64,000 bases of DNA, from the NCBI RefSeq assembly GCF_001279775.1, contig NZ_LGDG01000028.1:78294-142293 (forward strand), in the 5' to 3' direction. Source of the DNA: Streptomyces sp. MMG1533. GTDB lineage: Bacteria > Actinomycetota > Actinomycetes > Streptomycetales > Streptomycetaceae. Made by a program: the position numbers and the translations under genes. The stretch's first letter is position 1, and every line of letters starts with the position of its first letter. The notes under the pieces are model-generated. The model was not told where the DNA came from, made no database searches, and saw only the letters and a list, made by a program, of their open reading frames with translations. This document shows positions 16,631 to 26,400 of this stretch, piece by piece.

Positions 16631-17449
16631 ATGGAGACCGGTAACAAGCTGTCCACGTCGATCGACGCGACGGTGCCCACGGCCGCGCGCATGTACGACC
16701 ACTACCTGGGCGGCAAGGACAACTATGCGGCCGACCGGGCGGCGTGCGAGGAACTCGACAAGGTCGTTCCCAGCACGCGCCGGCTGGCCGTGAACAACAG
16801 GCGTTTCCTCCAGCGGGTCGTCAGGACACTGGCGGCGGAGCACGGCATCCGGCAGTTCCTGGACCACGGCTCCGGCCTGCCCACGCAGGACAACGTCCAC
16901 CAGGTCGCCCAGCACATCGACCCGGACACGCACGTCGTCTACGTCGACAACGACCCGATGGTGCTGGTCCACGGCCGCGCCCTGCTGGAGCAGGACGAGC
17001 GGACCGCCGTCATCCACGCGGACATGCGGGAAACGGACGCGATCTTCTCGCACGCCGAGACGCAGCGCCTGATCGACTTCGACCAGCCGGTCGCCGTGCT
17101 CTTCAACTCGGTGATGCACTGCATCCCCGACAGCGAGACGGACGGGCCCCTGGCTGTCGCACGCCGCGTGGCCGAACGGCTGGTGCCCGGCAGCTACATG
17201 GTGATGTGTCAGCTGGTCAGCGAGGACCCCGAGGTCCGTGACTTCGTCACCAACTTCATGGACCAGGCGACCCAGGGCCACTGGGGCCGGGTGCGTGAGG
17301 AGAAGGACGTCGCCGAGTGGTTCGAGGGCCTGGACGTCCTCGACCCGGGCCTGGTCGAGGTCTCCACCTGGCGTCCGGACTCCGAGGTGGCGCCCCGTCA
17401 GCTCACCCATGAGTGGATCGAGTTCGGCGGCGTGGGCCGCATCCGCTAG
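16631..17449 (+). CDS. SAM-dependent methyltransferase (DUF574 / S-adenosyl methyltransferase family)
   Basis: A 272-aa protein. ATG 16631 follows GGGGGAAAG; an upstream ATG-like start at 16604 would add nine residues but has no ribosome site. The family signature ARMYDHYLGGKDNYAADRAA is near the N-terminus. The SAM-binding segment is FLDHGSGLPT and the acidic strand is VVYVDNDPMVL. This family is greatly expanded in Streptomyces and mostly unassigned. A 13-bp-stem terminator follows. Confidence 0.88.
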   Translation: METGNKLSTSIDATVPTAARMYDHYLGGKDNYAADRAACEELDKVVPSTRRLAVNNRRFLQRVVRTLAAEHGIRQFLDHGSGLPTQDNVHQVAQHIDPDTHVVYVDNDPMVLVHGRALLEQDERTAVIHADMRETDAIFSHAETQRLIDFDQPVAVLFNSVMHCIPDSETDGPLAVARRVAERLVPGSYMVMCQLVSEDPEVRDFVTNFMDQATQGHWGRVREEKDVAEWFEGLDVLDPGLVEVSTWRPDSEVAPRQLTHEWIEFGGVGRIR

Positions 17450-17471
17450 GGCCTGTCCGGCAGGACACGGG

Positions 17472-17506
17472 AACGCCCCTCACGGGATCTCTTCGTGAGG
17501 GGCGTT
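17472..17506. terminator. Bidirectional terminator between convergent genes
   Basis: AACGCCCCTCACG (17472-17484) pairs perfectly with CGTGAGGGGCGTT (17494-17506) around a 9-nt loop. It lies between the methyltransferase (ends 17449) and the XRE regulator (ends 17525). The stretch just before it, at 17447-17460, is TAGGGCCTGTCCGG, the same string as at the end of the GH64 gene. Confidence 0.85.
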
Positions 17507-17524
17507 GTCATGCGATGCCGGGCC

Positions 17525-18442
17525 TCATCCGCCGTAGCGCTGCTTCATCGTCTCCCGCAGCAGCTCCAGCGAATCCCGCGGTTCGAGCGCATCGTCGGCC
17601 AGCCGGTCCAGCGCCAGCCGGTACTCCTCGGTCTCGTCCTGGTCCTCGAGGAAGTTCGCGCTCTTGATGTGCTCGAGGTAGACGACGTCGGGCAGGTCCA
17701 GGCCGCCGAAGCGGAGATACGTGATCGGGATGGACGGCGCCGAGGCGTTCGTGACGTCCAACGGCACGATCTGTACGGTCACGTTGGGCCGCTGGGCCAT
17801 CTCGACGAGGTGCTCCAGCTGCGCACGCATCACGTCCTTGCTGCCCAGGACACGCAGCAGGACCGACTCGTCGATCACCGCCCACAGCTGCGGGGCGTCC
17901 GCGCGCAGCAGCAACTCCGCGCGCCGGGTGCGCAGTTCCACGCGCCGCCGGACCTCGGCGGGGGCCGCGGTGGGCAGACCACGCTCCACCACCGCCCGCG
18001 TGTAGTCCGGGGTCTGCAACAGGCCGGGAACGTACTGGATCTCGAACGTACGGATCGCGGCGGCCGCCTCCTGAAGGCCGACCAGCCGGTCGAACCACTC
18101 GGGCATCAACCGCTTGTCGTAACGCTGCCACCAGCCCGGCTCACCGGCACGCTGCAGCAACTTCAGCAGCACCGAGGCCTCGTACTCCTCGGTGCCGTAC
18201 AACTCCAGCAGCGCGCGGACGTCGCTCTCCGCCGGCGGCCGGCGGCCCTTGCCCGACTCGATGCGGGACAGTTTTGCCGCACTGAACCCGAGCTTCCGCG
18301 CCGCCTGCTCCTGAGCGAACCCGGCGTCCTCACGGAAACCCGCCAACTGCACGCCGACCAGCATCTTCAGCAAGGTCGGGGCCGGCTCGGGCCGGTCCAG
18401 GTACGGCTGCAGTCGGGAGATGCGCTGCGAATCGGCGGACAT
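17525..18442 (-). CDS. XRE-family regulator with DUF5753 domain
   Basis: A 305-aa protein. ATG 18442 follows GGGAG. An N-terminal helix-turn-helix (GFAQEQAARKLGFSAAKLSR IESGKGR, about residues 40-65) is followed by the long DUF5753 region (FEIQYVPGLLQTPDYTRAVV through LAELLRETMKQRYGG-like end). In Streptomyces this design pairs with a DUF397 protein, next door here at 18617, and often with a HATPase protein, here at 19058. The best-known relative is the WhiJ-type developmental repressor group. It probably binds the palindrome at 18963. Confidence 0.9.
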   Translation of the reverse strand: MSADSQRISRLQPYLDRPEPAPTLLKMLVGVQLAGFREDAGFAQEQAARKLGFSAAKLSRIESGKGRRPPAESDVRALLELYGTEEYEASVLLKLLQRAGEPGWWQRYDKRLMPEWFDRLVGLQEAAAAIRTFEIQYVPGLLQTPDYTRAVVERGLPTAAPAEVRRRVELRTRRAELLLRADAPQLWAVIDESVLLRVLGSKDVMRAQLEHLVEMAQRPNVTVQIVPLDVTNASAPSIPITYLRFGGLDLPDVVYLEHIKSANFLEDQDETEEYRLALDRLADDALEPRDSLELLRETMKQRYGG

Positions 18443-18553
18443 CCAGACTCCCAATGAACCGGCATAGAGGCGACTTACACTATCGCACTCACCGTCTCGC
18501 AGCGCATCCATCCGTACACGCAAGGGAGTTGACCCACGCCCGGCCGGAGGGCT

Positions 18554-18625
18554 CAGAGCAGGGTGAACTCACGTCAGGGAGAGCTCACAGCAGGGTGAGC
18601 TCAGAGCAGGGTGAGTTCAGAGCAG
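18554..18625. repeat. Degenerate 16-bp tandem repeat, about 4.5 copies
   Basis: Units start at 18554, 18570, 18586 and 18602, with a half unit at 18618-18625. The consensus is cagagcagggtgagct. The array lies in the XRE-DUF397 gap and overlaps the DUF397 stop codon (18617-18619). The 174-bp gap between these two genes otherwise shows nothing. Confidence 0.75.
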
Positions 18626-18847
18626 ATGGTCGAACTCGCCCTCCTTGGCACCCGCGACGAAGGCGGCCACCTCGGCCGGGGTGTACACGAGCGCGGGCCC
18701 GTCGGGGAAACGGGAGTTGCGCACCGCGATGCCCCCGTCGACCAGAGTGGCCACTTCGACACAGTTGCCCTCGGCGTTGCTGCGCCGGCTCTTGATCCAG
18801 CGGGCGTCCAACGAACTCGCCCGCACACCGTTCTGCACTGGTGGCAC
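18617..18847 (-). CDS. DUF397 protein, partner of the XRE regulator
   Basis: A 76-aa protein; the likely start is GTG 18847, preceded by GGAG. It has the DUF397 pattern: WIKSRRSNAEGNCVEVA, GGIAVRNSRFPDGPALVY and TPAEVAAFVAGAKEGEFDHL. DUF397 proteins are small partners that antagonise or modulate the neighbouring XRE repressor. A longer frame extends upstream to 19045 but has no family similarity there and covers the operator. Confidence 0.87.
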   Translation of the reverse strand: MPPVQNGVRASSLDARWIKSRRSNAEGNCVEVATLVDGGIAVRNSRFPDGPALVYTPAEVAAFVAGAKEGEFDHLL

Positions 18848-18949
18848 CGCATTCTCCTTGCTGTACACGTTCCTCGCCGAGCGTTGTGTCCGGCTGCCCG
18901 GGAGGGCCGGGCCGGGTGTCACCGGCCCCTCCCGCCCCACCCAATCTTT

Positions 18950-18974
18950 CGTGCAATTTCTCGTGCAATTGCAC
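18950..18974. promoter_or_regulatory. Operator palindrome for the XRE/DUF397 system
   Basis: GTGCAATTGCAC (18963-18974) is a perfect 12-bp palindrome. A direct copy of its left half, CGTGCAATT, sits 12 bp upstream (18950-18958). It lies in the divergent gap between the DUF397 gene (start 18847) and the HATPase gene (start 19058). This is where a repressor serving both directions would bind. Confidence 0.6.
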
Positions 18975-19057
18975 GCGGGCGCTTCCAGCGTGGATAATAG
19001 CTGCGGCGTCAACCCCCGTGGAGGCGCCCCGTCTTGACGTCGCATCAGGGAGATGCC

Positions 19058-19618
19058 GTGTCGTCACCTGTGAACCACGTGCTCAGGGAGCCGAGTCGGG
19101 CTGCGCCGGGAGCGGGTGGAGCGGACATGACCGGCCTTCCGCCGGGACCGCGATCGGTGGACTCCGGTGAGCAGCCGCCCCTGATGCCCGCGCCGCCCGC
19201 CGACGCCACGGACTCCGCCGCGCTGCGCATCAGATGCAGCGGGGAAGGGTTCGCCCTGGCCCGCACCTTCACCCGTGAGACCTTGCGCGGCTGGTCCCTG
19301 GATCACCACAGCGACGACGCCGTCCTCGTGATCACCGAACTCGCCGCCAACGCTGTGGCGCACGCGGTCCCCCGGGCGCCGGCGGGCGAGGCGGAGGTGT
19401 GGCTGGGGCTCCTGCTCGACCCCGGCCATGTGGTGCTCACCGTCTCCGACCCGGGCGACAACGCGCCCGAGTTCACCGGCGCCGAGGCCGCCGACCTGCG
19501 GGAGCACGGCCGAGGTCTGTGCATCGTCGATGCCCTGGCCGAGGAATGGGGCTGGACCCTCAGACCCCCGGCCGGCAAGACCGTCTGGGCCAGGCTGTCG
19601 ACCTGCCCTCCCCCCTGA
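19058..19618 (+). CDS. ATP-binding protein of the RsbW-like anti-sigma/HATPase_c_2 type
   Basis: A 186-aa protein from GTG 19058 (AGGGAG ahead); ATG 19128 is an alternative. The GHKL motifs are readable: N-box VITELAANAVAHAV, G1 box VSDPGDNAP and G2 box REHGRGLCIVDALAEEWGW. Stand-alone proteins like this are numerous in Streptomyces; some are anti-sigma kinases. Its divergent location beside XRE and DUF397 genes is the recurrent three-gene arrangement of WhiJ-like loci. Confidence 0.87.
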   Translation: MSSPVNHVLREPSRAAPGAGGADMTGLPPGPRSVDSGEQPPLMPAPPADATDSAALRIRCSGEGFALARTFTRETLRGWSLDHHSDDAVLVITELAANAVAHAVPRAPAGEAEVWLGLLLDPGHVVLTVSDPGDNAPEFTGAEAADLREHGRGLCIVDALAEEWGWTLRPPAGKTVWARLSTCPPP

Positions 19619-19659
19619 GATCACCTCCTGACATGACCGCCGCGGAAAGGCCCCACGCC

Positions 19660-20205
19660 ATGCGCACCGCTCCGACGCACCAACCGAGCACCGAGCGCAC
19701 CGACCGCCACCTGCCGCCGACCGGAGTGGCCAGGACCACGCCCCTCATGGCGTTGGAACGGGTGCCGTGGCGGGACATCAAGGACTCCACCGGCTGCGCG
19801 GCCGCCATCCCCCTGCTGCTGGGCAGCGTCGCCTGGGGCGATGCCGAAACCGCCCGGGCCGCCCTGGCCGACCTGCGGCGGCGCATCTGTCAGTACGGCT
19901 TCGTGGTGGAGCAGGCGACCGCCGCCACGGTCCCCTTCCTGTGGGAACTCGCCCAGCTTCCGCACGTGACCTGCCGCGCGGAGATCATCCAACTGCTCCG
20001 GAGCATCGCCGACGCCCGGCAGTGGGAGAGCACGGCCGCCGTCTACCCCAAGCTGCTCAACCACCGCGAGAACCCCGTGGTGTGGGAGCGCGAGGCGCGG
20101 CAGGCCGTCCACGAGCGGCGTGGCGCCCTGCGGCGGCTGATGGCCGAGGAGGACACCGAGATCGCCCGGGCGACCACGGAACTGGCCCGCACGCTCGGCG
20201 AGTGA
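19660..20205 (+). CDS. Conserved helical protein of unknown function
   Basis: A 181-aa protein with start chosen at ATG 19660, after GGAAAGG; another in-frame ATG lies at 19633. The sequence is all helical with HEAT-like pacing (LERVPWRDIKDSTGCAAAIP, AATVPFLWELAQLPHVTCRA, EIIQLLRSIADARQWES). Similar proteins sit beside other Streptomyces regulators, with no known role. It begins 41 bp after the HATPase gene and is probably co-transcribed with it. Confidence 0.75.
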   Translation: MRTAPTHQPSTERTDRHLPPTGVARTTPLMALERVPWRDIKDSTGCAAAIPLLLGSVAWGDAETARAALADLRRRICQYGFVVEQATAATVPFLWELAQLPHVTCRAEIIQLLRSIADARQWESTAAVYPKLLNHRENPVVWEREARQAVHERRGALRRLMAEEDTEIARATTELARTLGE

Positions 20206-20288
20206 CGAGCGGCGGCCCGCCACCACGCGGCCGCCTCCCTCCCGGAAACGCCTTCCCCTGCCTGGTGTAGTCATGGTCCACAGGGGGA

Positions 20289-20332
20289 GAAAGCGCTTGC
20301 CCCACAGTGCTTTCCTCGCAACGCTTGCCCCA
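20289..20332. promoter_or_regulatory. LacI-like operator pair upstream of the ABC exporter
   Basis: GAAAGCGCTTGC (20289-20300) has the AAGCGCTT core of LacI-family sites. GCAACGCTTGC (20318-20328) is a 4+3+4 inverted repeat. Both continue as CGCTTGCCCCA, a direct repeat spaced 28 bp. They lie 30-70 bp upstream of the exporter start. Confidence 0.35.
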
Positions 20333-20360
20333 AGACGGCAACCGGGAAGGACCACCGCCG

Positions 20361-22133
<1,773 letters not shown>

Positions 22134-22280
22134 GGGCGTACGAGCCGCGGGCTGCCGCGCACGTGGGGCGCAGGTCGGAACGTAGCGAAAATGCGCCAAA
22201 TGCGCCCCCGAAGGTGCTGAACATGAATGGTCTTCCGCGGTTCGGGCATACGGAGCGAAAAATCGAGAGAGGGGCGCTAC

Positions 22281-22538
22281 GTGCTCGTTCCGGACCCGAA
22301 GGTCGTCAGGAAGCTGCTGACTCGCTACGCATCGCTGCGGATCGCTCAGGCGGAGCGGGAAAGGGAGGCCACGGCACGTGAACTGGAGGACGTCAGCTAC
22401 ACGCTGTGCGTGATGATGGGGACCAGCGACATCCGCGACGCGGTCGGCAGGGCGGACGCCCTGCTCGCCGGCGCCGGGCGCGCGCCGGCCGCCACCACCG
22501 ACCCGGACGGGGAGAACGGTCTGCGGCTGGCCGTGTGA
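22281..22538 (+). CDS. DUF5133 protein
   Basis: An 85-aa protein starting at GTG 22281 after GAGAGGGG. It has the DUF5133 pattern LVPDPKVVRKLLTRYASLRI, AQAERERE, LEDVSYTLCVMMGTSDI and AVGRADALL. These small helical proteins are widespread and unstudied in Streptomyces. A short disordered tail follows the domain. Confidence 0.85.
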   Translation: MLVPDPKVVRKLLTRYASLRIAQAEREREATARELEDVSYTLCVMMGTSDIRDAVGRADALLAGAGRAPAATTDPDGENGLRLAV

Positions 22539-22565
22539 CGCCGTACCGTCCCGGCGGCCGAAGGG

Positions 22566-23540
22566 CTAGGAGCGTGCCGCCGGGACGGCATCCGTCTTCG
22601 CGTGGAACGCGGCGCGGTAGGCCTGCGGGGTGGTGCCGACCACCCGGCGGAAGCGCTCGCGGAACGCGGTGGGCGAACCGAACCCCGCCTGCCGGGCGAT
22701 CCGTTCCACCGGGTGGTCGCTGTTCTCCAGCAGAAACTGGGCACGCCGCACCCGCGCCCGCAGCAGCCACTGCAACGGCGTGGTGCCCGTCTGCTCCCGG
22801 AAGCGACGGCTGAAGGTGCGCTCGCTCATGCCCGAGCGGGCCGCCATCCCCGCCAGGGTGATCTCGTCGGCCAGGTGGTCCTCGATCCACTCCATGAGCG
22901 GTTCGAGGGTCGAGCCCTGCGGTACGGGCGGGAACTCGTGCACGATGAACTGGGCCTGCCCACCCTCCCGTTCCAGCGGCATGACGGACATCCGGGCGGA
23001 GTGCGCGGCGACGGCCGAGCCCAGATCCCGCCGGATCATGTGCAGGCACATGTCCATGGCCGCGGCGGCCCCGGCCGACGTCAGGATCTGCCCGTTGTCG
23101 ACGTACAGCACGTCCGGCCGCACGTCGACCTGCGGAAAACGGCGGGCCAGCACATCGGCGGCCACCCAGTGCGTGGTGGCACCGAGCCCGTCCAGCAGTC
23201 CGGCCTCCGCCAGGACGAAGGCGCCCACGCACACGGACGCGATCCGCGTCCCCGACTCGGCGGCCCGCCGCAGCGCCGCCACCACCGCGGGGGAAGGCGG
23301 CCCGGCATCCTCGGAGCAGCCCGGCACGATGATCGTGTCGGCGTCCGCCAGCGCCTCCAGACCCCACTCGACCCGTAGGCCGAAACCACCGTCCGAGCGC
23401 ACCTCCGGCGACTCCGCGCACAGCCGCACCCGGTACGGACGGCGCCCGTCGGGCAGCCGCGTCCAGTCGAACACCGTCATGGGCGCCGCCATGTCGAACG
23501 GCACCACGTGATCGAGAGCAAGGATCGCCACTGTGTGCAT
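22566..23540 (-). CDS. GlxA-type regulator: DJ-1/PfpI domain plus AraC HTH
   Basis: A 324-aa protein starting at ATG 23540. Residues 1-170 form a DJ-1/PfpI (class I amidotransferase-like) fold with the nucleophile-elbow segment SVCVGAFVLAEAGLLDG. Residues about 215-315 form an AraC-family double HTH (ITLAGMAARSGMSERTFSRR and PVERIARQAGFGSPTAFRER). Such regulators control catabolic or redox genes. It is divergent from a small membrane protein gene, with a 193-bp shared promoter region, so that gene is a likely target. Confidence 0.9.
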   Translation of the reverse strand: MHTVAILALDHVVPFDMAAPMTVFDWTRLPDGRRPYRVRLCAESPEVRSDGGFGLRVEWGLEALADADTIIVPGCSEDAGPPSPAVVAALRRAAESGTRIASVCVGAFVLAEAGLLDGLGATTHWVAADVLARRFPQVDVRPDVLYVDNGQILTSAGAAAAMDMCLHMIRRDLGSAVAAHSARMSVMPLEREGGQAQFIVHEFPPVPQGSTLEPLMEWIEDHLADEITLAGMAARSGMSERTFSRRFREQTGTTPLQWLLRARVRRAQFLLENSDHPVERIARQAGFGSPTAFRERFRRVVGTTPQAYRAAFHAKTDAVPAARS

Positions 23541-23733
23541 GACCGTCACGATAGGCGGGTTCCCGCCAGGGCCGTAAACCCTGTCTGCTGGTGGGCGTTG
23601 GGAGTGAAGCCCCTGCCCAGGGCATTGGCGAGAACCCGTTGGAACCTGTCGTTTCTGCCCCTGTGTGATCACCCGCGCGTTTCCTAGGTTGGGCGGGCAC
23701 CGTCGCTCGCAGCACCGAAGGACACGCCACCCG

Positions 23734-24204
23734 ATGACCAAGTTCCTGCTGACCCTGCACGTCCTGGCCGCCATCGTGGCCGTCGGCCCCGTCACCGTCG
23801 CGGCCAGCATGTTTCCGCCCGCCGTGAGACGCGTCCCCGTCGACGCGGACGGACCCGACACGGCGGGGATCGGCACCGTACGGCTCCTGCACCGCATCTG
23901 CCGCGTGTACTCCGCCATCGGCCTTGCGGTCCCCGTCCTCGGATTCGCCACCGCGGCCGCGATGGGCGTCCTGGGCGACGGCTGGCTCACCACGTCCATG
24001 GCCCTGACCGCAGCGGCCGCCGGCGTCCTGGTCGCCTTCGTGCTGCCCCGACAGGAGGAACTCCTCGGTGAGCTCGCCGAGCACAAGAGCGTGGAGCGCA
24101 GCGGCACGGTGCAACTCGCCATGTTCACCGGCATCTTCAACCTGCTGTGGGCGACCGTCACCGTTCTCATGATCGTCCGTCCGGGCTCCACGACCGGGGC
24201 CTGA
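23734..24204 (+). CDS. Small four-helix membrane protein, DUF2269-like
   Basis: A 156-aa integral membrane protein starting at ATG 23734. Four hydrophobic segments are visible: TKFLLTLHVLAAIVAVGPV, AIGLAVPVLGFATAAAMGVL, MALTAAAAGVLVAFVL and MFTGIFNLLWATVTVLMIV. A charged cytoplasmic loop (PRQEELLGELAEHKSVERSG) sits between helices 3 and 4. The pattern resembles DUF2269 proteins, but I hold that name loosely. It is divergent from the GlxA-type regulator and may be controlled by it. Confidence 0.78.
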   Translation: MTKFLLTLHVLAAIVAVGPVTVAASMFPPAVRRVPVDADGPDTAGIGTVRLLHRICRVYSAIGLAVPVLGFATAAAMGVLGDGWLTTSMALTAAAAGVLVAFVLPRQEELLGELAEHKSVERSGTVQLAMFTGIFNLLWATVTVLMIVRPGSTTGA

Positions 24205-24330
24205 GCGCTAACGGCAACCGGCGTTGACGTCAAGCCCTCCGCCGGAATGTGCGTGTCGGTGTGCGGGGGCGCCTACACTCGACAGTCGTGCCCAAGTGCA
24301 TGGGCAGTGACACGAAAGGCGCGTTGACGG

Positions 24331-24561
24331 GTGTTCCAGGATTCCCCCATCTACGACCGACTCGTCGCGGAGCGCGGCGACGTTCCCGCCCAGGTACGCA
24401 GGGAGGCCGAGCGGGTGAGCAGGGAGCTGGAATACGTCATGCGACCGCTGCAGTCCTCCCTCGGCCCTTCCCTCGGCTCCCCCTCCCTCCCCAACGACCG
24501 TCAGGCCGCCCCGGGCGCGGGCTGGCAGCGTGCGGCCCTGCCCGGCCCGCGCCCCTACTGA
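24331..24561 (+). CDS. Small conserved protein beside the graspetide genes
   Basis: A 76-aa protein from GTG 24331. Its first 40 residues (MFQDSPIYDRLVAERGDVPA QVRREAERVSRELEYVM) are charged and helical, with a Pro/Ser-rich tail. I do not recognise a named family. It is convergent with the ATP-grasp gene, ending only 7 bp from it, so it is a neighbour rather than an operon member. Confidence 0.65.
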   Translation: MFQDSPIYDRLVAERGDVPAQVRREAERVSRELEYVMRPLQSSLGPSLGSPSLPNDRQAAPGAGWQRAALPGPRPY

Positions 24562-24568
24562 CCCGAAC

Positions 24569-25552
24569 TCAGCGCATCGCCGAGTCGGCGCCGTTGACGT
24601 GGGCCTGCGGCTGCGGGCCCGGTCGGGCCAGCCACTCGGCGACGCTGTGCGCTATCGGCTGGCCGGTGTCCACCTCGACGAAGCCGAACTGCCCCGACTG
24701 GTTGCACTCCAGGAACCACCAGGTCCCGTCCGCGTCCTCCGCGAAGTCGAAGGCGCCGTAGGCCAGTTCGCCGTCCCGGACGTATGCCTGCACCGCCGAG
24801 GCGACACGCGGCGGCACCTCGACGGGGCACCAGGGCACGGTGCTGGGCGTGAAGCGGACGTCCACCTCGCCGGGGTCGGCGTCGTCGGGGACCGCCTTGC
24901 GGGCGGCCAGCATCCGCTCGCCCACGACGGTCAGGCGGATGTCGGCCCGCTTGGCGACCCGCCGTTGCAGCAGCGTCGGGCCGAACGCGACGGCAGCGAA
25001 GTCGGTGTCCGGGGCGACGCGGCTGGTCGGCACCGCCCGGGGCGGGTCCTGCGGATGCGCGCCGGAGACCGGCTTGACCACCAGGTCCGGGTAGCGGTCC
25101 GCGAACTCGCGGGCGGCCTGCGGAAACGTCGTGATGAGGGTGGCCGGCACGGGCAGACCGCACCGCTGGGCGAGCCGGAGCTGCCAGGGCTTGTGGCGGG
25201 CCCGGCGCGCCGCGTCGGGATGGTTCATCCAGCGCGCGCCGCAGCCGCGGAGCAGTCCGTAGAGCGCCTGTGAGGCCTCCTCGGTCAGCCAGGCGGAGGG
25301 CGCGGCCGCCCGCGCGGCCGGGATCCCCGGCCTGCGCACCCAGACGGACCGCAGCCCGCCGATGCTCACCAGGCGCCCCCCGGACGACAGATGGCCCCGA
25401 AAGGTGCCGTGCACGAACTCGCCGGACAGCGCCACCCCGCCGGTCAGGTCGGCGGGGTCGAGCCGGACCACCGGAACCCCCGTCGCGTTGAGGTGCGCGA
25501 CCACCATGTCGGCGGTCACGTCCTCTTCGCAGGTCAGAATCAACACGGTCAT
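24569..25552 (-). CDS. tgmB: ATP-grasp ribosomal peptide maturase (TgmB-type graspetide ligase)
   Basis: A 327-aa ATP-grasp enzyme of the RiPP maturase type. The N-terminal pre-grasp region (TVLILTCEEDVTADMVVAHL) leads to the central ATP-binding part (PDLVVKPVSGAHPQDPPR). The C-terminal metal and nucleotide site is YGAFDFAEDADGTWWFLECN, then QSGQFGFVE. It should form ester or amide cross-links between Thr/Ser/Lys and Asp/Glu side chains of its precursor. That precursor is encoded 16 bp upstream at 25569. No methyltransferase or transporter gene is adjacent, so the locus is minimal. Confidence 0.88.
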   Translation of the reverse strand: MTVLILTCEEDVTADMVVAHLNATGVPVVRLDPADLTGGVALSGEFVHGTFRGHLSSGGRLVSIGGLRSVWVRRPGIPAARAAAPSAWLTEEASQALYGLLRGCGARWMNHPDAARRARHKPWQLRLAQRCGLPVPATLITTFPQAAREFADRYPDLVVKPVSGAHPQDPPRAVPTSRVAPDTDFAAVAFGPTLLQRRVAKRADIRLTVVGERMLAARKAVPDDADPGEVDVRFTPSTVPWCPVEVPPRVASAVQAYVRDGELAYGAFDFAEDADGTWWFLECNQSGQFGFVEVDTGQPIAHSVAEWLARPGPQPQAHVNGADSAMR

Positions 25553-25568
25553 TTCGGCCGCGCCGTGT

Positions 25569-25760
25569 TCAGTCGTCGAAGTGGGTCTTGGAGCCCGCGG
25601 TGGATGTCGTGGTCCCCAGTTCCCTCATCAGGCCGTGGTCGCGGGCGGCGATCCGCCCGTCGAAGAGCACGTTCAACTGCAGTCCGGAGTCATAGACGTA
25701 CGGAGTGGTGGCTTCCAACTCCGCTGCCGGACGTGCGTAGTTGAGCGCGAACGGTTGCAT
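25569..25760 (-). CDS. tgmA: Graspetide precursor peptide (ATP-grasp-modified RiPP)
   Basis: A 63-aa peptide starting at ATG 25760 after GGGAGAG. The leader has the family motif PFALNYARP at residues 3-11 and a second conserved block DSGLQLNVLFDGR. The C-terminal end (GTTTSTAGSKTHFDD, residues 49-63) is rich in Thr/Ser/Lys nucleophiles and ends in Asp62-Asp63, the likely acceptor acids. The gene is directly upstream of and coupled to the maturase. The cross-link pattern cannot be read from sequence. Confidence 0.88.
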   Translation of the reverse strand: MQPFALNYARPAAELEATTPYVYDSGLQLNVLFDGRIAARDHGLMRELGTTTSTAGSKTHFDD

Positions 25761-25891
25761 CGTCTCTCCCTCGCCGGTGCTGCTCGATCAAACGACGGTC
25801 ACCCTGCGGCCTCGCTCGGTCCGCCGACTTCCTCGGGCTTCCAGAGACTTATACGAATCGAACGGGTGATTGGTTTCCTTACAGTGCGTAG

Positions 25892-26185
25892 TCATGGCCC
25901 GTTCGGTGCACCGCGCTCGGGTGCTTCGGGGGAGGCGCGCATGGTGCGCAGCGCCAGAAGGAGTACGCCGATGTCGTCCAGGTACACCGGATCGGGCAGC
26001 AGGTCGGTCGGCAGCACGAAGTACAGCAAGGCACCCCAGAAGACCCAGCGCGGCCCGGTCGGCAGGCCCGCCCGCCGCAGACTGCGCCGGGCCCGCACGA
26101 GCCGCACCAGCAGCAGCACGGCGACGGCCAGTACCAGTACCGCGAGCACCGCGGCGACGACGATCACCGTTGTGGTGGAATCCAC
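25892..26185 (-). CDS. YkvA/DUF1232-family membrane protein
   Basis: A 97-aa protein starting at GTG 26185 after a purine-rich GGAGGAGGAGG. One N-terminal transmembrane helix (VIVVAAVLAVLVLAVAVLLL) is followed by the DUF1232 core (WVFWGALLYFVLPTDLLPDP then YLDDIGVLLLALR). Function is unknown. It is a single gene, 131 bp upstream of nothing obvious; the gap to the precursor peptide holds only promoter-type sequence. Confidence 0.85.
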   Translation of the reverse strand: MDSTTTVIVVAAVLAVLVLAVAVLLLVRLVRARRSLRRAGLPTGPRWVFWGALLYFVLPTDLLPDPVYLDDIGVLLLALRTMRASPEAPERGAPNGP

Positions 26186-26400
26186 GGCCCGCCCCCTCCT
26201 CCTCCGGCGGGCGGCACCGAGCGCCCGTCACATGTCGGATTCCCGGTTACGGCCCCGGTATGGCCTGCCGAACCGGCGCTCATACCTGTGGGTCACCCGA
26301 GTGGCACGCCTCGGCGGGGGCGCTTAGTAATGGTCACCGTAACGTCGCCTGTCGCACATCGGGGGTGCAGGAGCGACCGCAGCCTTCCCCTGGAGCCGAG

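Noticed and set aside
18848..19045. Longer start for the DUF397 protein
   Set aside because: The extra 66 residues have no similarity to DUF397 and overlie the operator palindrome; GTG 18847 has a ribosome site.
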